A stretch of DNA of 32,387 bases from positions 1 to 32,387 of the forward strand of contig JAFUAO010000094.1 in NCBI GenBank assembly GCA_017460665.1. Reading direction: 5' to 3'. The notes beneath the pieces were generated by a model. That model made no database searches. It worked only from the letters and a program-made list of their open reading frames with translations, and was not told the DNA's origin. This DNA comes from Ruminococcus sp. Lineage in GTDB: Bacteria; Bacillota; Clostridia; Oscillospirales; Ruminococcaceae. The position numbers were made by a program, and so were the translations under genes. Each line of letters begins with the position of its first letter. The stretch's first letter is position 1. Below are positions 14,753 through 21,702 of the stretch, piece by piece.

Positions 14753-15946
14753 TTAGTCCAGCAGCTCTCTTGTCATGCGGGCAAGGATCTCCATGCCCTT
14801 CTTGATCTGCTCGTTCGTAGGTGTGGAGTAGTTCAGTCTGATCGAGTGGCTTACCTCGCCCTCGGTGATGTTGAAGGCATTTCCGGGGACAACGGCCACC
14901 TTGTATTCCTGGACGGCCCTTGTGCAGAAGGCGTTCATGTCCATGGACTCTGGCAGGCTGCACCAGATGAAAAGTCCGCCCTGAGGCTTGATATAGCTGA
15001 TCTTGTCTGAGAAGCCGCCGTCTATGTAGCTGCACATCAGGTCGCACTTCTCCCTGTAGATCGCTCTCAGCTTATTGAAGTGCTCCTCACGGTCGATAGT
15101 GGTCATGAAGCGGTGACAGATGACCTGTGCCCAGATGTTTGAGTGGACGTCGGATACCTGCTTGCAGACCACGATCTTCTGGATGATCTCAGAGGGGGCA
15201 GAAACGAAGCCTGTCCTAAATCCGGGGGAGATCAGCTTTGAGAAGGTGCTCGAGTAGATGACTCTGCCCTCAGTGTCAAGGCTCTTGATCGTGGGGAGGG
15301 TCTCTCCTGCGAACCTGAGCTCGCCGTAGGGGTCGTCCTCAAGGATAACGAAGTCGTACTTGCAGGCTAGCTCATAGACGGCCTTGCGCTTAGCAAGGGA
15401 CATCGTGCGGCCTGTGGGGTTCTGGAAATTGGGGATAAGGTAGAGGATCTTCACGTTGGGCTGAGTTTTCAGCGCCTCCTCCAGCTTATCAAGGTCGATG
15501 CCGTCGTCCTCCATATCCACGCCGACCAGGTTCACGTTGTAGGAGCGGAAGGCGTTCAGTGAGCCGATGAAGCTGGGCGACTCTACCAGGAGGGTGTCGC
15601 CCTCATTGAGGAGCACCTTGCAGGAGAGCTCGTTTGCCTGCTGACCGCCGGAGGTGACGATGATGTCGTCGAATTCCGGGTGGAAGCAGCCCTTTGTGCT
15701 CATCCAGTCCTTAAGGAACTGTCTCAGGGGGCCGTAGCCCTCGGTGACGCTGTACTGAAGAGCAAGGATCGGGTCGTTCTGGAGGAGGTCTGCGGAGATC
15801 TGTGCGATCTTTTCCTTGGGGAAGGCCTCCGGAGCGGGGTTCCCGGCTGCGAAGGAGATGACCTCAGGATCTGCGGTGAACTTGAGGATCTCACGGATAG
15901 CCGAGGCCTTCAGACCGCTGACCTTGTCGGAAAACTTATATTCCAT
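14753..15946 (-). CDS. PLP-dependent aminotransferase, 2-aminoadipate type (class I/II)
   Basis: 397 residues from the ATG at 15946 (MEYKFSDKVSGL). An in-frame ATG at 15982 lies only about 20 bases from the predicted transcript start and has no ribosome-binding site. Typical blocks are VISFAAGNPAPEAFP, TSGGQQANEL, IPNFQNPTGRTMS, LEDDPYGELRF and STFSKLISPGFRTGF, whose Lys binds PLP; RLNYS near the C terminus has the substrate-carboxylate Arg. These match the LysN/2-aminoadipate transaminase group, which also covers aromatic and branched-chain aminotransferases, so the substrate is open. There is no MocR-type winged-helix domain. It has its own promoter and is followed by the 14207 gene. Confidence 0.88.
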   Translation of the reverse strand: MEYKFSDKVSGLKASAIREILKFTADPEVISFAAGNPAPEAFPKEKIAQISADLLQNDPILALQYSVTEGYGPLRQFLKDWMSTKGCFHPEFDDIIVTSGGQQANELSCKVLLNEGDTLLVESPSFIGSLNAFRSYNVNLVGVDMEDDGIDLDKLEEALKTQPNVKILYLIPNFQNPTGRTMSLAKRKAVYELACKYDFVILEDDPYGELRFAGETLPTIKSLDTEGRVIYSSTFSKLISPGFRTGFVSAPSEIIQKIVVCKQVSDVHSNIWAQVICHRFMTTIDREEHFNKLRAIYREKCDLMCSYIDGGFSDKISYIKPQGGLFIWCSLPESMDMNAFCTRAVQEYKVAVVPGNAFNITEGEVSHSIRLNYSTPTNEQIKKGMEILARMTRELLD

Positions 15947-16012
15947 TGTTGATACCAGCCTTTCAAAATAGCTTCGACACATGGTCGATAAAGTGCGATC
16001 AGTCTATCCTCT

Positions 16013-16041
16013 ATTATAACACATATGCGGAGAAATTGCAA
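16013..16041 (-). promoter_or_regulatory. SigA-type promoter of the aminotransferase unit
   Basis: On the minus strand TTGCAA, 17 bases, TATAAT. The predicted transcript start is near 16005, giving a leader of about 60 nt to the chosen ATG. Confidence 0.8.
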
Positions 16042-16080
16042 GGCTTTCGGTATCTATTATTTGTAGTCGGTGCTCGGAAA

Positions 16081-16200
16081 AATGTAGGGGAGGATATTGG
16101 CCGTCTGTCCAATTCGGAATGCGTAATTCGGAATTATACCCCTCCGACCCTACAGATCTCGTCCGCCGTCAGGCGGACACCACAATTATGAATCATGCAT
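16081..16200 (-). repeat. Degenerate REP-like unit plus composite AT-tail/GTCCGCC element, variant 2
   Basis: A worn TGTAGGGG unit (16083 onward, ending GGCCGTCTGTCC) is followed by AATTCGGAAT tracts. Then comes the hairpin GTCCGCC/GGCGGAC with CACCACAATTATGAAT. Read on the minus strand, the hairpin and tail match the order at 31950-32008. Confidence 0.55.
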
Positions 16201-16207
16201 TATGAAT

Positions 16208-16236
16208 TGAAGAGAGCGGCAAAGCCGCTCTCTTCA
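16208..16236. terminator. Long perfect hairpin before the flippase gene
   Basis: TGAAGAGAGCGGC pairs perfectly with GCCGCTCTCTTCA around AAA. No long T run follows on either strand, so it may be a barrier or part of the adjacent repeat rather than a standard terminator. Confidence 0.4.
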
Positions 16237-16295
16237 GATCATTTCTCCTCCGCCCCTTGCATATGATTACATGGATAGGAAAGCGAGGCGGTCAT

Positions 16296-17900
16296 TTGAA
16301 AAAGCAGGATTTCATCAAAGGCTCGGTGATACTCATGGCGTCGGCGGTGGCGGCGAAGGCCCTAGGCGCCCTCTTCAAGATCCCCCTGACCAACCTCCTC
16401 GGAGGCGTGGGCATGAGCTATTTTAGCTGCGCCTACAGCCTATTCATGCCGGTCTACGCCCTGACAGTCACAGGCCTGACCTCCGCAGTTGCCCGAATGA
16501 CGGCCCAAAGCGCCGCTCTGGGTATGTACCGCAACGTCCTCCGGATCCGCCGTGTGGCGCTGGGACTTTTCTTCGCCGCCGGGCTTTTAGGCAGCGCAGC
16601 AGTTGCGCTCCTTGCCGCCCCGTTCAGCCGTTTTTCCGGGAGCCCCCAGGCGTGGCTGGCGGTGGCGATGATAGCTCCGGCGGTGCTTTTCGGCTGTCTG
16701 ACGGCGGTGGAGCGTGGCGTCTGCGAGGGCATGAGCAATATGTATCCCACGGCTCTATCTCAGCTTGCAGAGGGCGTGGTGAAGGTGGCCGCAGGGCTTT
16801 GGCTTTGCAGCTATGTCATGAGGAACAGCAGCCGTTTTCTGGCAATATTGCCGGGAATGACCGACGTCAGGGCCTTGGCAGCCGCTGCCGGGATCTTAGG
16901 TGTGACACTTTCCTCTCTGGGAGCCCTCCTGTTTTTTGCAGTCCTGAGGCTGTTTTCTCCGGCAGCTCCCAAGGGCGGCGAGGCCCACCTAATGAGCCGC
17001 CGGTCGATCGCAGGGGAGCTCCTCCGCACCGCCCTTCCCACAGGCCTTGGCGCCCTGGTCACCAACCTGACCTCCCTGATAGATATGTACACCGTTATCG
17101 GCTGTATCCGGCGCTTTGGAGCCGATATATCGCTGCCGGCAGGAGTCACTGAGGAGGAGCTGCCCCACTTCGTCTACGGATCCTTTGCCGGGATCGCCCT
17201 GACGGTGTTCAACCTTGTGCCGTCGGTGACGAATATGCTGGGGAAGGGCATACTTCCGCCGGTGACAGCGGCATGGGCGGAGCAGGACCGCCCGGCGCTG
17301 CGCCGCCACACCGTCCAGGCTCTCCTTGCCTCGTCAGCGATCGCTCTGCCGGCGGCCGTAGGGATCTTCGTGCTCTCCCGTGAGCTGCTGACGGTGCTCT
17401 TTCCCCGTCAGTCCGACGAGGCAGAGATCTGCGTGGGAGCCCTGCGGCTGCTGATGCCGGGCATGGTCTTCCTGTGCATGGCCTACCCGGTGTTCAGTAT
17501 GCTGCAAGGGATCGGGCGAGCCTCCGGGCCGCTGAAGATCATGGCGATCGGGGCGGTGCTGAAGCTAGCCGGGAACCTGCTGCTGGTCCCTCTTATGGGA
17601 GCCTCAGGCGCCGCCCTCTCCACCACTCTCTGCTACGCCTTCATCTTCGCAGCAGCCCTTCGCAGCTACCTTCGCCGAGGCCGGATCTCCCTCCCGGTCA
17701 GGCCCTTCCTGTCGGTGCTCTATGCCGGGGCGATGTGCGGAGGAGCGGCCTTCGTGGTGAACTGCTCCTGTACCCGTGGGGGAGTCCCGGTGATCTGGCG
17801 GCTGATCCTGTCAGCCCTTGCCGGAGGAGCTGCCTACATCGGCTGTCTTTGGGCAGCAGGAGCCCGAAAGCTCCTCCCCATAAAGGCCCTACACATATAA
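16296..17900 (+). CDS. SpoVB/MOP-family polysaccharide or lipid flippase
   Basis: About 534 residues. The frame opens at 16257, but the family usually starts MKKQ.F.KG, which corresponds here to the TTG at 16296 with GAGGCGG just before it; the ATG at 16263 is the alternative and lacks a ribosome-binding site. Roughly 13-14 hydrophobic segments are visible. SVILMASAVAAKALGALFKIPLTNLLGGVGMSYF is the hallmark opening of SpoVB-like MOP exporters, and ERGVCEGMSNMYPTALSQLAEGVVKV another conserved block. Such proteins flip lipid-linked peptidoglycan or polysaccharide precursors. The gene stands alone between the upstream repeats and a terminator; the cargo cannot be told. Confidence 0.88.
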   Translation: MKKQDFIKGSVILMASAVAAKALGALFKIPLTNLLGGVGMSYFSCAYSLFMPVYALTVTGLTSAVARMTAQSAALGMYRNVLRIRRVALGLFFAAGLLGSAAVALLAAPFSRFSGSPQAWLAVAMIAPAVLFGCLTAVERGVCEGMSNMYPTALSQLAEGVVKVAAGLWLCSYVMRNSSRFLAILPGMTDVRALAAAAGILGVTLSSLGALLFFAVLRLFSPAAPKGGEAHLMSRRSIAGELLRTALPTGLGALVTNLTSLIDMYTVIGCIRRFGADISLPAGVTEEELPHFVYGSFAGIALTVFNLVPSVTNMLGKGILPPVTAAWAEQDRPALRRHTVQALLASSAIALPAAVGIFVLSRELLTVLFPRQSDEAEICVGALRLLMPGMVFLCMAYPVFSMLQGIGRASGPLKIMAIGAVLKLAGNLLLVPLMGASGAALSTTLCYAFIFAAALRSYLRRGRISLPVRPFLSVLYAGAMCGGAAFVVNCSCTRGGVPVIWRLILSALAGGAAYIGCLWAAGARKLLPIKALHI

Positions 17901-17904
17901 ACAA

Positions 17905-17938
17905 TGCCCCAGCGTTCCGAGGGAACACCGGGGCTTTT
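17905..17938 (+). terminator. Rho-independent terminator after the flippase gene
   Basis: GCCCC and GTTCC pair with GGAAC and GGGGC, with small internal mismatches and a GAG loop, followed by TTTTC. It lies between two convergent genes. Confidence 0.8.
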
Positions 17939-17940
17939 CA

Positions 17941-18672
17941 TCATATCCGGAACTTTATGATCCAGAAGATCAGCAGGTGCAGCGGATAAAAAACGTAGAA
18001 CACCCACTTGTTGACAGGGGACCTGCTGCCGGGGCGGCCGTTGTAGCAGAGCAGCACCGGGATCGCCAGGAACATTCCTGCCTGCCAGAGCTCCCCGTAC
18101 CAGTGATAGCCGTTTTTTGCCAGGAAGATCACCGCCGCAGCCACCTGTATGGCGCAGACCACCGAATAGGCCCGGAGCTGAGACCTTCGGTCCTCCCGGA
18201 ATTTGTAGAACAGCCACGCCATGAACGGCCCGATCACTCCCCAGTCGCAGCAGAAGGTGCTCATGATGAGGGCGAAGACCGTGATCCGCCTAAGGGGGAG
18301 GCTGACGATCTTCTCCTCCGCCAGCAGCATCAGGAAGGTGATGAACAGCGTGATGATCATGTTCAGGTCCAGCTTTAGCAGGGTCCCATAGTGGGACAGG
18401 GCGTATGGCACCTGAGAGATCAGGCCGAAGACCAGGAGCCTCACGCCGTATTTTTTCCGGGAGGAGGTGTGGACGAAGCCCTCCACAAGGAAGAAGAGCA
18501 TGATCGGCGCAGTCAGTCTTCCGATCGTTCTCATGAGGGCGTACACCGCTACTCGGCCGGCCGGAGCCTCCGAGATCCCCGGGGACAGCATGAACATTGC
18601 GATGTGGTCGCAAAGCATGGCAGCGATAGCAAGGTACTTGATCTTATTTCGGTCCAATGACAGCTTCTTCAT
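17941..18672 (-). CDS. TraX-family membrane protein
   Basis: About 243 residues from the ATG at 18672 (MKKLSLDRNKIKYLAIAAMLCDHIA); a GTG at 18684 overlapping the upstream stop is an alternative. The opening with the conserved DH inside the first helix, LTAPIMLFFLVEGFVHTSSRKKYGVRLLVFGLISQVPYAL, and about eight membrane segments are typical of the TraX family. F-plasmid TraX N-acetylates pilin, but chromosomal Firmicute relatives have no known substrate and are related to membrane acyltransferases. No conjugation genes are near. It follows the GNAT gene within a few bases, so the two are co-transcribed. Confidence 0.85.
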   Translation of the reverse strand: MKKLSLDRNKIKYLAIAAMLCDHIAMFMLSPGISEAPAGRVAVYALMRTIGRLTAPIMLFFLVEGFVHTSSRKKYGVRLLVFGLISQVPYALSHYGTLLKLDLNMIITLFITFLMLLAEEKIVSLPLRRITVFALIMSTFCCDWGVIGPFMAWLFYKFREDRRSQLRAYSVVCAIQVAAAVIFLAKNGYHWYGELWQAGMFLAIPVLLCYNGRPGSRSPVNKWVFYVFYPLHLLIFWIIKFRI

Positions 18673-18680
18673 GGTCCGCC

Positions 18681-19091
18681 TCACTTAGCCTTGATGAAGA
18701 GCCTCATGCGCTGAGCCTCGTTTGCGGAGAAGCCGAATTTGGCGTAAAATGGCATCTTGTCCGGCATAGCGCAGAGCTCCGCCGAGACAGCCGTCCCGGG
18801 GACGCCGTGGCTCCTCACGAAGCCGATCAGCTCCTCCATAAGGATCCGCCCGATGCCCTTGCCCTGGTATCCCGGCAGAACGATAACGTCCTTTATGTAG
18901 CAGCACAGCCCCAGATCCCCGATCATCCTTGCCATGGCAACGGGCTTGTCGCCGTCAAAGACCGTCACCCGGAAGAGGGAGTTCTTCATTGCCAGCTCTG
19001 CCTGCTCGATCGAGGGAGCTCCGTCCCAGACGCTGCTCCACAGCGTGATAAATTCCTCGGCAGTCAGCCTATCGTGAACTATCCTGAGCAT
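18681..19091 (-). CDS. GNAT-family N-acetyltransferase
   Basis: 136 residues from the ATG at 19091 with AAAGGAG upstream; the frame extends five codons further to a TTG that overlaps this site. The acetyl-CoA signature is clear: CCYIKDVIVLPGYQGKGIGRILMEEL (the Q/R-x-x-G-x-G/A loop is YQGKGIG), and the last part FYAKFGFSAN is the usual final strand. The acceptor is unknown. It is preceded by a terminator and followed closely by the TraX-like gene. Confidence 0.9.
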   Translation of the reverse strand: MLRIVHDRLTAEEFITLWSSVWDGAPSIEQAELAMKNSLFRVTVFDGDKPVAMARMIGDLGLCCYIKDVIVLPGYQGKGIGRILMEELIGFVRSHGVPGTAVSAELCAMPDKMPFYAKFGFSANEAQRMRLFIKAK

Positions 19092-19104
19092 GATCTCTCC
19101 TTTC

Positions 19105-19134
19105 AATAAAAAACGCTCCGGCCTGCGGAGCGTT
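19105..19134 (-). terminator. Rho-independent terminator of the DUF4352-like lipoprotein gene
   Basis: On the minus strand AACGCTCCG pairs with CGGAGCGTT around a 5-base loop, followed by TTTTATTG. It separates the lipoprotein gene from GNAT. No promoter is visible after it, so GNAT-TraX may depend on readthrough. Confidence 0.88.
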
Positions 19135-19139
19135 AGTTT

Positions 19140-19715
19140 TTACAGAGCCACTATGTCGGCAGAGGTAGCGCTGACCTTGATGACGCTGGTCTTGTCGTCG
19201 CCGGTGGTACCGGTGGGGAAGAAGCACACCTTGAAGGAAGTGACCTCGTCCTTGAGGAGGAAGCCTCCCACAAGACCGCTCAGCTCGGAGCCGGGGGCCA
19301 CCTTGAAGGGGTTCGTTACATAGCCGTCGACGTTGTTCTGGCCGTAGAGCTGGGTCCTTACATCGAAGTGGATCTCATTGCCGTCGTCCAGAAGGATATA
19401 GAAGTTGTTCAGGGCGTTGAGGTCGTACTCGGTGTCAGATGTATTCTTGATCGTAACGTCAAGGTAGATGAAGCGCTCGTTGTCCTCGGACCTATGGCCT
19501 GAGTCAACGATCCTGTTCAGTGTGAAGACAGTGTCATGCTTGTCGGTCTGCTCCAGCATAGAGGCCTCGATAGAGTCAGAGGCGATAACGTCCTGAAGGT
19601 TCGACTGAGAGCTCTGAGGCGGGGGCGTATCCTTGCTCTTGCTGCTTGAGCAGCCTGCTGCGGAAACTGCCATAACGACAGCAAGAAGGAGCGCAGCTGA
19701 TCTGTATTTTCTCAT
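19140..19715 (-). CDS. Secreted lipoprotein with DUF4352-like domain
   Basis: 191 residues from the ATG at 19715, which has GGAGG 9 bases upstream; the frame runs open further but passes through the promoter. The lipoprotein signal MRKYRSAALLLAVVMAVSAAGC is followed by a Ser/Lys/Pro tether. The domain (about 60-190) is an immunoglobulin-like beta fold: FTLNRIVDS, ERFIYLDVTIKNTSDTEYDLNALNNFYILLDDGNE, and KVAPGSELSGLVGGFLLKDEVTSFKVCFF. That pattern is typical of DUF4352/telomere-factor-like extracellular domains of Gram-positives. Function unknown; monocistronic with a consensus promoter and terminator. Confidence 0.78.
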   Translation of the reverse strand: MRKYRSAALLLAVVMAVSAAGCSSSKSKDTPPPQSSQSNLQDVIASDSIEASMLEQTDKHDTVFTLNRIVDSGHRSEDNERFIYLDVTIKNTSDTEYDLNALNNFYILLDDGNEIHFDVRTQLYGQNNVDGYVTNPFKVAPGSELSGLVGGFLLKDEVTSFKVCFFPTGTTGDDKTSVIKVSATSADIVAL

Positions 19716-19764
19716 GTTATATTCCTCCGTATACATATAGCCGGGGCCTAGCCCGGACAAATGT

Positions 19765-19793
19765 ATTATATCACAGTTGCCCGGCAATGTCAA
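19765..19793 (-). promoter_or_regulatory. Consensus promoter of the DUF4352-like gene
   Basis: On the minus strand perfect TTGACA, 17 bases, perfect TATAAT with extended TGA. A CCGGGC/CCCCGG hairpin (19741-19756) lies in the leader. Confidence 0.88.
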
Positions 19794-19816
19794 GCCGGAC
19801 TTTTCCCTTAAAAAGG

Positions 19817-19851
19817 CCAAAAAAATACAGCCGCCCGATCTGGACGGCTGT
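19817..19851 (-). terminator. Rho-independent terminator of the ferredoxin gene
   Basis: On the minus strand ACAGCCG pairs with CGGCTGT, followed by ATTTTTTTGG. It starts 14 bases after the ferredoxin stop. Confidence 0.88.
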
Positions 19852-19864
19852 GATCCTTGCTCAA

Positions 19865-20035
19865 TTACTCAGCAGAGGGAGCTCCTACAGGACAGACACC
19901 GGCACAAGCACCGCACTCAACGCAAGCGTCAGCGTCGATCTGGTACTTTCCGTCGCCCTCAGAGATAGCGCCAACGGGGCACTCAGCCTCGCAAGCACCG
20001 CAGCTTACGCACTCATCAGAAATAATATATGCCAT
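19865..20035 (-). CDS. 2[4Fe-4S] ferredoxin
   Basis: 56 residues, read directly on the minus strand: it opens MAYIISDECVSCGACEAECP and ends GAPSAE. Two classical clusters are visible, CVSCGACEAECP and CVECGACAGVCP, each CxxCxxC...CP, as in clostridial ferredoxins. It carries electrons at low potential for fermentation, hydrogenase or reductases. GGAGG precedes the ATG. Length, internal symmetry and its own promoter and terminator make this a real, probably highly expressed gene. Confidence 0.96.
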   Translation of the reverse strand: MAYIISDECVSCGACEAECPVGAISEGDGKYQIDADACVECGACAGVCPVGAPSAE

Positions 20036-20082
20036 AAAACAGCACCTCCGTTAATTATTAAGGACAATGTCCCTTTAAGTAT

Positions 20083-20110
20083 ATTGTAGCATAAACGGGG
20101 AGAAAATCAA
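20083..20110 (-). promoter_or_regulatory. Promoter of the ferredoxin gene with a nearby palindrome
   Basis: On the minus strand TTGATT, 16 bases, TACAAT with extended TGC. Just downstream, at 20059-20079, lies an imperfect palindrome (AAGGACA/TGTCCTT type) that could be an operator or a leader hairpin. From 20111 to 20247 nothing else is recognisable. Confidence 0.65.
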
Positions 20111-20247
20111 GAGATTTTTGTTAGCCTTTCCTTACATCTGTTAGCCTGGAAATGGCTATTCTACGCTGTTTTGTGGAATTCCTACAAATACGGGGTGAAA
20201 TTTTTGTGCAAAAAATTTTGATCAAATCGGCTCCATTCAGTCAGAGC

Positions 20248-21666
20248 TCATCCCTTTTTCGACAGAGCCGCCACAGCTCCTCCTGCACAGCACCAGAGCA
20301 CCGGCGCAAAGGCCATGCTGCTGCAGCAGATCAGGAACAGCAGAGCTCCCCAGATGCTCACGGTCACAAGGCAAACGCTCTGCCAGGCCGGGCGCTTTTT
20401 GGCTCTGACGATGCCACCGGCGATCACTGCGATCAGCAGCACGCCCAGACCGATCGCCGAGGGGATCCCTCGGGTCACTGCCACGTTGAGGTACTCGTTG
20501 TAGACACGGTCGAAGGAGCCCTTGTTCAGGGCGATGACGTCGTTGATGTCCCTTTCGAGGTCGTCGCCGAAGTCGGTCTTGTAGATCTGGGGGAAGATCA
20601 TCTGATCGGGGCCTGTACCGGTGAGGGGGTCCTTGTCGATGAGCTGGACCGCCTTGTCGTTGAGCTTTGAGTAGACGTCGTAGGTGTCGTCGATGTCCAG
20701 ATGATCTGTGTCGATGTCGCCGCTGGCAGAGAGCCTGATGTAGGAGTCTGCCCACCAGAGGATCCTTCCGTCGTAGAGCCGATAGCTGCTGATGTTCCCG
20801 ATAGCACCGCTGTTTATGAGGACTGCTCCCAGCGCAGCCGGGAGAGCGATCCCTGCCGCCATAGCAAGTAGCTTCTTGGGGGCCTTAGCCGCAAGAACTG
20901 CGATGAACAGTGAGATCACCGAGAGCCCCAGTCCGCACCAGCCGATGAAGCTGTAGGTGAAGACCATTACGAATGACATGATGCAGACCGCCGCTGCGGA
21001 GACTGCCTTCCGCCATTTTTCCGGGAAGAAGGCCGTTCCGAAGAGGGCCGCTGTGATCGCAAGGGTCATGAAGAAGGCCAGGAACAGGGGCGAGTGTGAA
21101 AGGCCGGCTGCTGCGTTGATCTTAGTGTGGAGGGCGACGAATGCGAACTGTCCCGGCTTCCCGGTGAATGCCTGTATCACGCCGAATATGCCGTTCAGCA
21201 GGCCGCTGAGGACCATTCCCCAGATCAGCGAGCTGAGAGCTCTTTCACGCTTCACGGCGGCTGCCATAGTGAAGAACGAGAAGTAGAACAGCAGCGCCAG
21301 GAAGCCCTCGCCACGGCCGGTGAACCCGTACAGGCCGATAGCGAAGTCGTAGCCGGCGATCATGGAGACAAGTCCCCATAGCGTCACGAAGCCGAAGGCC
21401 GCCACTGGCAGGATCGCCTTTCCGGATATGTACTTCTTCATTAGTGCGATCAGAGCGAGGATCATCGCAAATACGCCTGCGACCGCCAGACCGCCCATTG
21501 ACAGGGCGTAGGAGGCCTTTCGGGTGATCTCCGGCAGGACAGTGAACAGCGGGACTGCAAAGCAGGCTGCGTACATACCTGCCGAGGCGATCTTTGCGTA
21601 CTGCTCCTCGGTCATATTGAGTATAAAGTTGGACTTTTCGCTGGTGTTAAAAATCTCCTTAGCCAT
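20248..21666 (-). CDS. O-antigen ligase/Wzy-like membrane polymerase
   Basis: 472 residues with about twelve membrane segments. A large extracytoplasmic loop (about 310-400) contains RLYDGRILWWADSYIRL, KDPLTGTGPDQMIFP and VYNEYLNVAVTRGIPS, matching the Wzy_C/RfaL pattern (GxGP then H/Y-N-x-Y-L-x-x-x-x-x-x-G). These enzymes join or polymerise lipid-linked glycans on the outer face of the membrane. GGAAAGG precedes the ATG. It lies 36 bases downstream of the dockerin-peptidase gene with only a hairpin lacking a minus-strand U-tract between, so the two may share a transcript. Confidence 0.82.
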   Translation of the reverse strand: MAKEIFNTSEKSNFILNMTEEQYAKIASAGMYAACFAVPLFTVLPEITRKASYALSMGGLAVAGVFAMILALIALMKKYISGKAILPVAAFGFVTLWGLVSMIAGYDFAIGLYGFTGRGEGFLALLFYFSFFTMAAAVKRERALSSLIWGMVLSGLLNGIFGVIQAFTGKPGQFAFVALHTKINAAAGLSHSPLFLAFFMTLAITAALFGTAFFPEKWRKAVSAAAVCIMSFVMVFTYSFIGWCGLGLSVISLFIAVLAAKAPKKLLAMAAGIALPAALGAVLINSGAIGNISSYRLYDGRILWWADSYIRLSASGDIDTDHLDIDDTYDVYSKLNDKAVQLIDKDPLTGTGPDQMIFPQIYKTDFGDDLERDINDVIALNKGSFDRVYNEYLNVAVTRGIPSAIGLGVLLIAVIAGGIVRAKKRPAWQSVCLVTVSIWGALLFLICCSSMAFAPVLWCCAGGAVAALSKKG

Positions 21667-21679
21667 GATCAGCCTTTCC

Positions 21680-21696
21680 TGCCCGAAAAACGGGCA
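21680..21696. other. Hairpin between the M6 peptidase and polymerase genes
   Basis: TGCCCG pairs with CGGGCA around AAAAA. On the plus strand it is followed by TTTTTATT and looks like a terminator; on the minus strand, the direction of the genes, it runs straight into the GGAAAGG ribosome-binding site. Confidence 0.5.
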
Positions 21697-21702
21697 TTTT
21701 TA

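Noticed and set aside
17941-18672. TraX-like gene as evidence of a conjugative element
   Set aside because: No relaxase, type IV secretion or integrase genes are nearby; chromosomal TraX-family genes are common in Firmicutes without conjugation.
20152-20670. Plus-strand frame opposite the end of the polymerase gene
   Set aside because: The opposite strand holds the Wzy-like signature; this frame has no recognisable motif or ribosome-binding site.
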